From positions 62,001 to 126,000 of the forward strand of contig JALDNG010000419.1 in the NCBI GenBank assembly GCA_024349245.1: 64,000 bases of DNA. The letters are read 5' to 3'. The DNA comes from Neodontobutis hainanensis. Lineage: Eukaryota; Chordata; Actinopteri; Gobiiformes; Odontobutidae. The notes under the pieces were generated by a model, which searched no databases, was not told the origin of the DNA, and worked only from the letters and a program-made list of their open reading frames with translations. The first letter of the stretch is position 1; every line of letters begins with the position of its first letter. Made by a program: the position numbers and the translations under genes. Of the stretch, positions 22,000 through 32,251 are shown in pieces.

Positions 22000-23066
22000 C
22001 CTCAGCTCACTGACCAGGTACTGGGTCCTAGTGCCTGTCAGACTGGATTCTCATTCTTATCTATTGAGTTAAATGAGTTATTTGGTTTAAGCCAATCTCC
22101 TTTTTTAACCTATCTAACTTAATTTAAAATAGTTATCCAATGCTACAACTAGCTACAACTAGCCTGAACAGTAAAAACACAGTGTAACATGTGGTCACAA
22201 ATAAATGTATTTACAATGTTTCTGAGGTCAATCAAACCACAGTTTATAGAAATAAGTGCCTAAATCCCACCTCAATAGGTCTAGTGTTAAGTGGTGTATA
22301 TATTTTTTATTAAATTACATTAACATTGAATGTCTAGTATCTTCCTCATTACACATTTGTAATAGTCATCATATAACCAGAGCTGTATTACATCCCACTG
22401 AGTGCTCACATTTCACTGTAAACACACTTGGCCCCACTTCTGGCATGCTCTTGGACAACAAACACTGCAGTCTCTGTGTTCAACTGGTCACTGATTCAGA
22501 TCCTGCAGCGAGGAACGGAGAAATGGGAGAAAACTGCATTCCTCACAAAAGATTTTCACACCTGGTCAAGCAAAAACTTTTATGTATAAAGGAACTGAGG
22601 CCAGAAAATACAAAATATTGACACATATTTCCATAATTAGTGGCCTACATAGATTAAACATTAATTAATTCTCAGTTACAGTCTCTTTTGTATTTCCCAT
22701 CATTATATTAATTAAGTTTTTATTTAACCTGTGCTGAAAAGAAAGTACAGACATCTCTCAAACAGACTGAGTGAAGTGTGGCTTCAGCCAGGAATGTGTC
22801 GTGTTTAGGCCTCAGTACACAATCTGCTGCCTCAACTCAAAGGCCACACTGGGTCCTAGTGCCTCAGACTCCCCATATTTTTCTTTTGATTTACTTTCAC
22901 TAAAACTGTCATTTGTTGTATGCCATAATTGATATGTAAAGCGTCTTTGCCTCCCAGAAAAGCGTTATATAAAATTGATGTAATAATAATAATAATAATA
23001 GTAATTGATACAGCACGGATATGTTGGTAAATACCCCACTATTATCATGCAATTGCCAAGTTGTAA
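22000..23066. other. no gene seen; SINE/LINE tail and ATA microsatellite
   Basis: Positions 22,934-23,002 carry the teleost tail TATGTAAAGCGTCTTTGCC...AAAAGCGTTATATAA followed by an AATAAT repeat. The rest has no supported feature. It ends at the left target duplication of the provirus. Confidence 0.5.
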
Positions 23067-23070
23067 AGTG

Positions 23071-23443
23071 TGTGGTTGAAAAAATAAATATATTATTGTG
23101 GAATAAGTTTGAGAGAAAACAACAGATGTCTTTTGGTGATTTATTTAAGGAAAAAGAAAAAAGAATTCAGAGACATCTTTTGCAAAAGGAGGAATGGAAA
23201 ATACAACTCTGTCTGTGTACAGAGTTGCATGAACAGTCCCAATGTTAACTAGGCGGGCTTAGAATTTATACTGAAATCACAGCAGATAAGAAAAATGAAA
23301 CACTGGCTCTCAGGAGTGAGCCATCTAACATGAAAGACAATTTTATCAGTTTGAAAACAGTACAGATGGTGCGCACATCATTATGCTGCGGTCAAGGACA
23401 GCACAGAGCATGTGAAAGAGGAAAATATGATTTTCCCATTACA
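23071..23443 (-). repeat. 3' LTR, left provirus
   Basis: 373 bp beginning TGTAATGGG and ending CCACA on the minus strand. It is next to target duplication AGTG at its outer end and a purine-rich tract (AAAAGGAGGGAAT) just inside at 23,444-23,456. Confidence 0.92.
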
Positions 23444-24087
23444 ATTCCCTCCTTTTGATCAAACACAATTGATCAACCAAAATCAATCAAAACTCAATTA
23501 GGATACAAAACATAAATCATTAACCTAAGCTTTGTGAGTTGTACTACAGTTGTGGTGTCGAAAAACCCAGCCGAGGGCTGACTAAATCAAGTAGAAACAT
23601 TTCATACTATCAGTAGCTGACCTAACGCTGGGAAAAGAACACCACAGCCCCTCCCTCACAGGCGGCGTAACTCACTAGGGTTAAACATAAGCATTAGATG
23701 AAAAATATTCACAAAACAAATCAGTTTGTAAAACTTAAAAACCTTCAAATCAAAAGACTTTACCTCAAAGAAAGCATTAGTGAAAAAATTTAAAAACACC
23801 ACATGTAAGTACACAATTTTAGCCTTAACGTGTCTAAAATAACAAAAATTAAAATTATCAGGTTCAAAAGTTGATTAGCTGTGATTGCTTTGGTGACTAT
23901 ATTTCACAATTACTATTTCAAAAGAAAATTACATGTGGATTACAAAGACATAGGAACATACTTAGTCATACTTAGTTTTCTTCAAATAGATGAGCAAATA
24001 AAACAGAATTAACAGAGTCACAATCAAGAGCAGAGGTGTCTGGGTTGTGGTCTTTGTCCTGTTGAGGCAATTCAACATAGAGTTTAG

Positions 24088-24225
24088 CTAGTTGCAGGTT
24101 AAAAGAGAAGTCACTAATCTTCGGATGAGCGGAATAATGCAGCAGGAGACAAGGAAAAGAAGGATAATAACCACTAAAAGTATGCCTGCGAGTTTAGTTA
24201 ACCATGTTTTCCAAACACCGCCCAT
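24088..24225 (-). pseudogene. env remnant: membrane anchor and tail
   Basis: Open 45-residue frame: MGGVWKTWLTKLAG then ILLVVIILLFLVSCCII and a basic tail ending in a stop. The position before the polypurine tract and the hydrophobic segment followed by cysteines and RR fit the membrane-spanning end of a retroviral Env transmembrane subunit. The surface subunit and ectodomain are missing. Confidence 0.65.
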
Positions 24226-24348
24226 TTCTAATGTTCAAAGATCTGTTCAATAATAGCAATAATAAAATGATAGTAACAAATAAAATAAAATTAAGCAGTT
24301 ATCATAACATTAACATGCATGAGTATGTAATAATTGTTTAATAGATAT

Positions 24349-24549
24349 TCAAAAATTAATCATTAGAGCAATTTTAAATGCAATAAAGAACCCAAAAAGA
24401 TATATACATATATATTTGTCAGTATAAAACTGGTTATCAGTGATGTGAGGAACTGTGGGACAGATGAGTGTGTCACATGTTATAGTTACGCTGTTGAATT
24501 TGCTGAAAACGGTCAGCTCTATTTCTTCAGGTGGTACAGAGTCTTTCAT
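24349..24549 (-). pseudogene. short frame between pol and env remnant
   Basis: 66 codons, open in this copy, starting MKDSVPPEEIEL and ending in a hydrophobic segment (YLFGFFIAFKIALMI). In the right arm an extra T in a T-run breaks it. It could be a leader left from a deleted env. No family match is recognised. Confidence 0.4.
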
Positions 24550-24750
24550 AAACTTGATTGTAGGTGGGACCAGCTCTTGGCACTGGTCTCAACGTTGAAC
24601 TGCGTTTACCAGAGCAGTTTCAGCGGAGGAGGTGAGCGAAAATCTCACCCCAGTCTTCCCACGTAGTCAACGGTGGAGGTAGAGCTAAGGTCTCACCTCA
24701 GATCTCCCACGTAGGAGCTTGTTCTCGGGACAAGCCTCTTACTTTTGTGA

Positions 24751-25700
24751 TCATTCACTGGGTCCACTCTTTGACAGTGGGGAGCAGTTGACGAGCTGGT
24801 CAGGTGGAGGAATCTTCTTGCAGTGTTGTGCATGGATCCAAGGGGCTCTTTCTGCGACCTTCACAGCCGTGTGGGTCGTGAGCAGGATCTGATAGGGCCC
24901 ACACCAGGGTTTGTCTCTCCAGCTGCGCTTCCTCAGGTTTCTCACCAGGATGTAGTTGCCAGGCTGGAGTTTGTGAAACTGGTGGGTGGCCGGTTTGGGC
25001 AGGGAATCAAGCACCTGAGATCTAATATTAGAGAGAATATTAGAGAGTGAAATACAATAGGATATCATTGGGTCTGGCAGAGTACTATCGGCCAGTGCTG
25101 CAGGTTTAGATGGGGTCCAAACCCAATTCCAGGAGGTAGTCCAAACACTATCTCAAAGGGAGAAAGGTTATTTCGCGTTTTACCTGTTGATTCAGATATT
25201 TTTGCCAATTTGCGTTTCAGAGTGCCATTTTCTCTTTCTACAGCTCCTCCAGAAGCTGGATGGTAGGAGCAATGAGTTTTCAGGTCAAATTTAAGGTGTT
25301 CACTCAGTGTTTTCAAAATGTCATTTACAAAATGAGTACCGTTATCACTGTAATTAGATTCGGAAGTCCCCAGCGAGGAATTATTTCGCTTAAGATGATT
25401 TTTGCTACTGCGTCAGCAGTGCAGTGTTTTGTTGGGAATGCTTCTACCCACTTTGAAAACATGTCAGCTATTACAAGACAGTATTTCTTACCTTCGCAGG
25501 GTGTTAACTCAATGAAGTCCATTTAAATGTGGCCAAAAGGCCTGGAGGTGGGTTTGTGACCTCCAACATCTGTTTTGTTGTAGGAGTTACCTTTAGAATT
25601 GCTGGTTAAGCAGATGAAGCATTTTGAGCAAAAATCTTCAGCAAATTTGTTAAACCCCACAGTAAACCAATGTCTTTGAAGGTCTTTTCTCATTCCCTCC
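24751..25700 (-). pseudogene. integrase region, left provirus
   Basis: Order on the minus strand: zinc-binding HHCC region (HGVDHVSKEG...CSKCFIC), catalytic core (DFIELTPCEGKKY, then SDNGTHFVND, then GAVERENGTLK) and a C-terminal GPY/F-type domain (WCGPYQILLTTHTAVKV). A TAA stop lies just before DFIEL and a 1-base loss before SDNG breaks the frame. Both are shared with the right arm. The ERENG glutamate region is intact here, unlike the right copy. Confidence 0.87.
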
Positions 25701-25939
25701 TTTGATACATGGTCAACGCCATGTAACAATTTTGCAAAAGGCAGGAAGAGGGCTTGAGGAAGACATGGATTGCCATTAGGGCCCATCCAAACACCATTTG
25801 TGTTTGTACAGTTTTTCTTTTTCCAAACAGCTTTGTCTGCTGGAGTGGAGATGCGGGCCAAATCAGAGAGTGAAACAATGTCAGAGTGAGTGCAAGTTTG
25901 ATCCGTTGTCTGGGAGAGTAATGTAACAACATAGGGTGT

Positions 25940-26370
25940 GAGTGACGCTGCTTTTGCAGCTGCGTCTGCTCGTGCATTACCTAGAGAGACTGTGTCTTTG
26001 GCAGAGGTATGTGCAGAACACTTGCATACTGCCACGGCGGATGGGAGTAGCACTGCATCTAAAAGATCAGAAATCAAATCTTTGTGTGAAATGGGTTTGC
26101 CATCAGATTTGAGGAATTTTCTGTGGCGCCAAAGTGCTGCGTGGTTGTGTAGAACACCAAATGCATATTGACTGTCTGTGTAAATGTTAACTGTTTTACC
26201 AGATGCCAATTGACAGGCTTTGGTCAGGGCAATTAGTTCTGCTGCTTGCGCCGATAACCGAGGACTGAGAGGAGATGACGTCACTGTTGCATGATCATCC
26301 ACAACTGCATATCCAACGTGTGCAGTACCGGTGGTTGGGTCCTTGGAAGCTGAACCATCTACATAAAAAT
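25940..26370 (-). pseudogene. RNase H region, left provirus
   Basis: Motifs FYVDGSASKD, AAELIALTKA, YTDSQYAF and GNARADAAAK supply the four acidic positions of retroviral RNase H. The main frame is open here through the SASKDPTTGT segment, where the right copy has a 2-base loss. A 1-base loss just before YVDG, shared by both arms, disconnects it from the upstream pol frame. Confidence 0.85.
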
Positions 26371-28077
26371 GAGTTCAGGATTAGAAAGAGGAGTGTCAGT
26401 CAAATCAAGTCTTGGCAGACAGATTAGGTCAAGTTCAGAAAGACAACAGTGAGGTTCTCCCTCCTCTGGGAGAGGCAGGAGTGTAGCAGGGTTGAGAGTG
26501 TTACAACGCTTAACCTCAACATTCGGTAGGTTCAGAAGGGTGGTGTTGTAACGTAGCTGACGAGCAGGGGTCAAGTGAGCTGTCTTTTGTTCAGTCAGAA
26601 TGTTGGAGACAGCATGTGGAGCAAAAAGGGTGAGATGACTGTAGCCTACATAGGGACGAGAGGCAATTATTGCTGCTTCACAGGCTGCTAAAGCACGGAG
26701 ACATGATGGGTGGCCTCTAGCAACTGGATCAAGGTGTGTCGAAGTAACCCACAGGCTTCAGCAGCTGTCCCTGTTTTTGGGCGAGAACAGAATTCATACA
26801 ACCATCACGTTCATCAACAAATTGGAAGAAAGGCTTGTCAGGGTTTGGCAATGCCAATGCAGGGGCTGTCTGTAGTAGCAGTTTCAAATGAGTAAATGCA
26901 GAGTCAGCCTCAGATGTCCATGTGAGTTTGGAGTGAAGTGTCATGTCTTTTTTCAGAGTAAGATCACGTAGTGGGCGTTCTACAGTAGAGTAATTTGGAA
27001 TAAAAGTTCTGCAGTAGGAGCACATGCCAAGGAAAGACAGCATTTGTTTCTTAGTCAATGGTTTTGGGAAGTTGGCAATGGGTATCACCCTGTCTGTAGT
27101 AATGCTTTTTGTGAGTGAGTGATGACATGACCAAGAAACTGAACTTTCTGTTTTACAAACTGAATTTTAGAAAGTGAAACCTTGTGGCCCTGCTCAGCTA
27201 GGTGATTTAATAGAAGCAGTGTGTCAGTCTCACACTGCTCCTTCGTGTCTGAACAGAGCATGATATCATCAACGTGCTGCAAAATGGCAGAGTGTTGAAG
27301 TGTCAAATGAAAGAGACTGTCACGTAATGCCTGACCGTAAACGCTAGAGCGCAATTTAGGCCTTGTGGCATTCGAGACCAGGAATAGAGTTTTCCTGCAA
27401 ATTCAAAGGCAAACCAAAACTGGGAGTCTGGATGGACAGGTACAGAGAAAAAAGCATTTGAAATGTCAACCACAGAGAACCATTTTGAAGTTGTTGGAAT
27501 TTGTGACATGATGGTGTATGGATTGGGACAGATTGGTGCTGGAGAGTGAATAGCTTCGTTCACAGCACGCAGGTCTTGGACAAAACGCCACTCAGTGGGC
27601 ATTTCCTGTGGTCTGATCTTTTTACAGGAAAATTGGAGTACGGCAGGGAGAGTCAGAGCACTCAACAATTACACCTGCTTTCAGCAGAGAGTCAAAGACT
27701 GGTTTTATCCCCTGTTCAGCTTCAGGCTTCAGAGGATATTGACGTGCTTTTGGTCTGTATTCGGACTTTGGAGTTAGTTGGAGAGGTTTACAGTTTTTAA
27801 TTAAACCTACATCATATTTGTGTTTGGCCCACAATGAGTCTGGTAACTGTGTTAACAGTGGAGACACATCACTGGGTGTGAGAGGCTGAGCATCGACTTT
27901 TGCGAGTGTGTGACAGGAAGATGGGGTGGAGTCATTTTGAGGAAGAAGGTAGCAGGAGCGGTTACAATTGACTCCTGCAGTGAATGGCACATAGCATGTG
28001 TCAAGCTCGTGAGAGTGGTAAATGTCTGGATTATCTGGGTCTTGTTTCCAATCTGTAGCTTTTAAACATTTTGTCAT
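26371..28077 (-). pseudogene. reverse transcriptase and connection, left provirus
   Basis: Contains EWRFVQDLRAVN, FSVVDISNAFFSVPVHPDSQ, RMPQGLNCA and the active site at 27,265-27,276, which reads HVDD instead of the YVDD seen in the right arm. A 1-base deletion near 27,347 breaks the frame after MPQGLNC. A second frame break near 27,622, before the fingers region, is shared with the right arm. The connection domain follows (FLGMCSYCRTFIPNYS). Confidence 0.9.
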
Positions 28078-28835
28078 AAAAGACCAACATCACGCCATTG
28101 TTTGTTATGTGGTTTGGCTATTGAGACATGCGGGGCTGAGTTTTGGATTTTGAAGAACTTTGACAGTTTGTGAGGTAATGGAACATTATAAGCGCAAAAA
28201 TCTTGGTTAAAGTACAGTCCATTCAGAATGAGTCGGTCAGTAGTTTGTCGGTACCAGCTTTCTTCATACTGTTCATCTGGACCCATGGAGACATGCGCTG
28301 TAACATGTAGTGCATTTGCCTTCATGAATTCAGAGAATGAGCTCATGTATTGTTTAGCGTTGTGTAACAAATTTGGAGTCAGCAGATGGTCCAATTTCCA
28401 CTGATACACATACAATGGAGTGATCACTTCACATTTTATAAAGCAATATTCAGATTTGGTTTGTTTTATTTTGATACCATTTTCGTCTGCAGACAAGGTA
28501 ATTCCTAGTGCGCACATTAGGTCACGACCTATTAGATTCACTGGACACAACTCAGACAACAGAAAGCTGTGTGTAGTGGACACTGATGGATCAGGTAAAT
28601 GCCAGATTACAGATAGAGGTTTTGTGAATAGTTCTTTAACAATCTGTCCACTTGCACTAATGGAGTGAGTTGTTTTGCCATTTAATGCAGTTTGAATTTG
28701 GTCTTTTCTGATCAGAGATTTTGTGGCCCCAGAGTCAACCATAAATGACAGAGTTTTTCCATTGATGTCACATTTTATTACCGGTAATTTTTCACACACC
28801 GATGTTGTTAACTTAGCATAGGTACCTTTAAACAT
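28074..28835 (-). pseudogene. protease and pol N-terminus, left provirus
   Basis: Protease motifs SFMVDSGATKSLI (catalytic DSG at about 28,730-28,736) and NLIGRDLMCALG are present. Open for 253 codons, then about 130 residues without a recognised domain. The segment continues in another frame into the reverse transcriptase. Confidence 0.87.
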
Positions 28836-29059
28836 TTCAGCTTTTTTTTCATTTCAAGTTTCTTAATGGTTTCTGTCACTAAAGCAAGCAGTGGATCAGT
28901 TGCAAGCGCGTCTTCATTGCTTGTGAGCAGTGCGGTGTTGTGTGCATCATCAGTGACAGGTGTGGTGTCCTTTTGTGTGTTATACTCATCTCATTTTGCG
29001 AGGCGAAGTCCTCGGTTCCTCATCATCACCAGCCAGTCAGTTGGGGTCACTCAGAGCAG

Positions 29060-30778
29060 TGTCAGAGCGTTGGTCAGCTCGGTCTCTTCTTTTCTTGGGA
29101 CAGTTGTCAGCCCAGTGGCCTGGTTCAGCGCAAATGAAACACAGTTGAGACTTTCTGCGTCGCTCAACCTCGTCTCTGTCTGGGACGTCCACGACCTCTT
29201 CCTCTTAGTCGTCCTCTACCTCTGTTGAAATGTGATGGTTGGGCAAAGGTCATCTTTGCAAAAGTGGAGACTAATTTTGCATCCACTTTTTCTTTTTATT
29301 GGCACATCTGATTTCTCGTCCTGGGCGTAGCGGTGAATTTCTTGGACACGGTTTGTGTCCCATGAGCCCACCATTTTGTCTGTCATAATTTTAACAATGT
29401 CTTTTCCAAGGCCGTTTTTAACATCATTTTGAACAGTTCTTCAAATGTACTGGTGTGTTGTTCAGCTGTCCAGGCAGTGGCAGCCTGGCCACTGTGTTGA
29501 ATGCAATGTTGGCGTGCTCTAGCGGCAAAAGACATGACTGATTCATCTTCTCCACGTCTTAGTGACATCAAAACGTTCATGTCCATGCGGGCTGGGAACT
29601 GCTGGGTCAGAGCGGTGACAATGGCGTTCACGTATCTGGCATAGTCAGTGTTGTCGTCCCATTGGATTGTGGGAAGAGAATTCATGCCGTCATGGTCTTC
29701 AACCGCTGCTTGAATTTTTGAGTAATCTTCTAAGTTGCAGATTGTTCTCAGAATACCAGGGATCTCTGCACCGGTGGGCCTGTGCACTTGACAGAACAGT
29801 TTGAATTTTTGGCCCAATGTGGCGCCTCCTCTGTTAATAGGAGGTATATTGTCTTTCATTAATTGAGTCCATCTTGAGGGGTCTGGTGAGCGATACATAA
29901 GCACAGACGCAGGGTGTTCAGCCAGTCGTCTTTGGCGTTGTACTTGGTTTCATTGTCTGGGGATGGTGGTGGTGGAGCTGGATTTGGAAATTCAATCATA
30001 GGAGCTTGAAACACAGCCCCATAAGGTGTCTTGCTTCGTGTGAGACGGGGACAGGAAGGAGAAAGATTTGTCTGATGAAAGTTCAGTTGTGAAGGGGTTG
30101 TTAGAGTTCTTAGGACTGGTGGCAGAGTCATATGAAGGAGGTTTGGTGACAGGACTTGACAGTCCAGTGTTCATCAGGGTGTTTGTTTCAGCCTGGGTGG
30201 TCAGATCTGGGTACAGTTGAGCAGCTGTTGCAGAAGCTGCATGTGTCTGAGCCGCTTGTCTCTGCCTCTGGAGCCCTCCCTTTTCTTCACTGTGGAGATG
30301 TGCAGCAGCGAGAGCGGTGGCGTCATCGATCTTCACTCATGAGTGCCGGACCAACAGGCTGGGTCAGACTCGGAAAACAAGAGGACATCGCATTAGTTAT
30401 GTTATCAGTTGCTTTATAACCTGTGCTTTGAAATGGCCCCTTTACTGTATCTAAGTGTTTTAAATTTCTTTCCCTATTTTCTTTTTCTTTCTGTTTCTTT
30501 GCTTCAACTGCTTTTTCCCACATCTCTAAACATTCATAATGTCTTTTAATCTCCTTTATTTGCTTGGGTTTACTGATTTTTTGGGCATAAGTCTCTTTTC
30601 TGCATCTTGTATTCTATTGCGTAATGCAGTCAAACTACTTTCACTCATTCGTCCATTAAAACCATACAACTTCCATTCATCCATTTTATCACAACTCCTG
30701 GCAGGTTTCTATCATATATATCACATTGAATTCACAGAAGTCCTTTGCAGGACTGTTTTTACTTGTATTGGATCCCAT
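29060..30778 (-). pseudogene. gag, left provirus
   Basis: Starts at ATG 30,778 with MGSNTSKNS, a myristoylation-type N-terminus, and meets a stop within about 30 codons. Further blocks in different frames give a coiled, charged matrix-like part, a proline-rich part (NPAPPPPSP), a capsid-like part (GQKFKLFCQVHRPTGAEIPG) and a CCHC zinc knuckle (CFICAEPGHWADNC, 29,100-29,141). Private indels near 30,040 and 30,330 add breaks not in the right copy. Confidence 0.85.
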
Positions 30779-30879
30779 ATTTCAGATTAATTAAATACTC
30801 GTCAGTATTTAAGGTTCAGACAGATTATAGAGAAACTTTAGAACTACTAAAACCAACACAAACTAACAAAAACAACACA

Positions 30880-31430
30880 AAACAACAACACAAGACTAAC
30901 AAAAACTAAAAACAACTAAAAACAACTAAAAACAACTAAAAACAACTAAAAACCCTTTCAGAAATTATTATTACTCATTTTATGGCAATCCTGCTCAGTC
31001 AATCCTGACTTATGGTAATAACAATAGACCGTTCAGGTCAGGGCTTCTAGAAAACCCTTTCAGAAATTACTGTCGAATGGCAATTCTGCTCAGTCAATCC
31101 AGACTCAAATCAACAATAATAGACCTTCCCAGTCAGGGTTTCTAATACAGATACAAAACCTTTTAAAATTATTATGTGGCAATCCAGCCGTATTAATAAT
31201 TTTAGGACCATCCGGTCTCGGTTTTCAGATTAGGACAATCCAGTTCAGACATAAAACAAAAGAAAAACTTTTCACAAAGCCTATTCAGAAATTATTATTA
31301 CTCATTTTATGGCAATCCTGCTCAGTCAATCCTGACTTATGGTAACAATAATAGACCATTCCTGGTCTAGGCTTTGTTACAGTCAAAAATCACCTTTAGA
31401 CACTGTTACAAAATGTTTTCTCTTAATTTA
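30880..31430 (-). repeat. provirus leader with internal repeats, left copy
   Basis: Several imperfect units containing AGTCAGGATTGACTGAGCAG and GGTCTATTATTGTT alternate through the untranslated leader. They are followed by a short tandem array of TTTTTAGTTG near 30,905-30,955. They may form the packaging region, which is inference. Confidence 0.7.
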
Positions 31431-31610
31431 TAAATTTGTAATAATTTTACCGTTTAGAGGTTATTTGAGTACGTTGGATCGAGAGATGACGATTGGAGGG
31501 TCGGCATCGGACAATCCTCCGTCCAGAAGAAAATTTGGGGAAGAGGAGACCTCTTGGAGCGGTCTGGTTGATCAAACCCTTGTCCTTCAGCCGGGTCCAG
31601 CCGTCAATCT

Positions 31611-31631
31611 TCGATCCCATTTCTGACACCA
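31611..31631 (-). promoter_or_regulatory. primer-binding site, tRNA-Leu-like
   Basis: On the minus strand it reads TGGTGTCAGAAATGGGATCG, starting five bases after the LTR end. It is complementary, with few mismatches, to the 3' end of vertebrate tRNA-Leu including CCA. Confidence 0.75.
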
Positions 31632-31636
31632 AGAAT

Positions 31637-32020
31637 TGTGGTTGAAAAAATAAATATATTATTGTGGAATAAGTTTGAGAGAAAACAACAGATGTCTTTT
31701 GGTGATTTATTTAAGGAAAAAGAAAAAGAATTCAGAGACATCTTTTGCAAAAGGAGGAATGGAAAATACAACTCTGTCTGTGTACAGAGTTGCATGAGTG
31801 TTATGTTAGTGTTAGTGCAATGTTAACTAGGCGGGCTTAGAATTTATACTGAAATCACAGCAGATAAGAAAAATGAAACACTGGCTCTCAGGAGTGAGCC
31901 ATCTAACATGAAAGACAATTTTATCAGTTTGAAAACAGTACAGATGTTCGCACATCATTATGCTGCGGTCAAGGACAGCACAGAGCATGTGAAAGAGGAA
32001 AATATGATTTTCCCATTACA
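31637..32020 (-). repeat. 5' LTR, left provirus
   Basis: 384 bp, TG to CA, with TATAAA (31,843-31,848 on the opposite strand as TTTATA) and an AATAAA signal. It is 11 bp longer than the other LTRs because an ACAGTCCC-like segment is replaced by a GTGTTATGTTAGTGTTAGTG stretch near 31,797-31,818. AGTG target duplication follows at 32,021. Confidence 0.92.
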
Positions 32021-32108
32021 AGTGCTTCCCCCATTCCTCCATTTTATTTTTCAATAACTTCAAAACTCAATAAAATAATCCACAGTTGTAATAATCCTAC
32101 TTCTCACA

Positions 32109-32247
32109 TACTTCAGGTTTAACAGGGTCCTCGATGCCCACAACAGCGATGAAGGTGAGTTCATTGACGATCACTGTCCCAGTCCAGCTCTGGTTCACCT
32201 GCAAGGAAGTCCTTGTAGGCAAGACAGATGGTCCTCAAGCCATTACT
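32109..32247 (-). pseudogene. plasma-membrane calcium ATPase (atp2b-like) exon fragment
   Basis: Encodes SNGLRTICLAYKDFLAGEPE then LDWDSD, followed after a frame break by IVNELTFIAVVGIEDPVKPE. This is the conserved cytoplasmic catalytic segment of PMCA-type Ca2+ pumps. It directly abuts the last Ig exon with no splice site between. The frame break and lack of any other pump exon make it a fragment. Confidence 0.75.
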
Positions 32248-32251
32248 GTGA

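Larger units (their letters stand above)
23071..32020 (-). mobile_element. endogenous retrovirus, left-arm copy, complete with target duplication
   Basis: Provirus of 8,950 bp with two LTRs, a tRNA-Leu-like primer-binding site, gag, pro, pol and a stub of env, followed by a polypurine tract. It is flanked by 4-bp direct repeats AGTG (23,067-23,070 and 32,021-32,024), the length expected for gammaretrovirus-like integrases. Pol motifs are of the class I (gamma/epsilon) type. The coding regions are broken by frameshifts and stops, and most of env is absent. Confidence 0.93.

Noticed and set aside
28866..29228. Plus-strand frames over the left gag nucleocapsid
   Set aside because: Antisense shadows of gag. 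The minus strand carries the CCHC knuckle and matches the right arm.
30880..31430. CRISPR-like repeat array
   Set aside because: Repeats are imperfect, unequal in spacing and inside a retroviral leader of a vertebrate genome.
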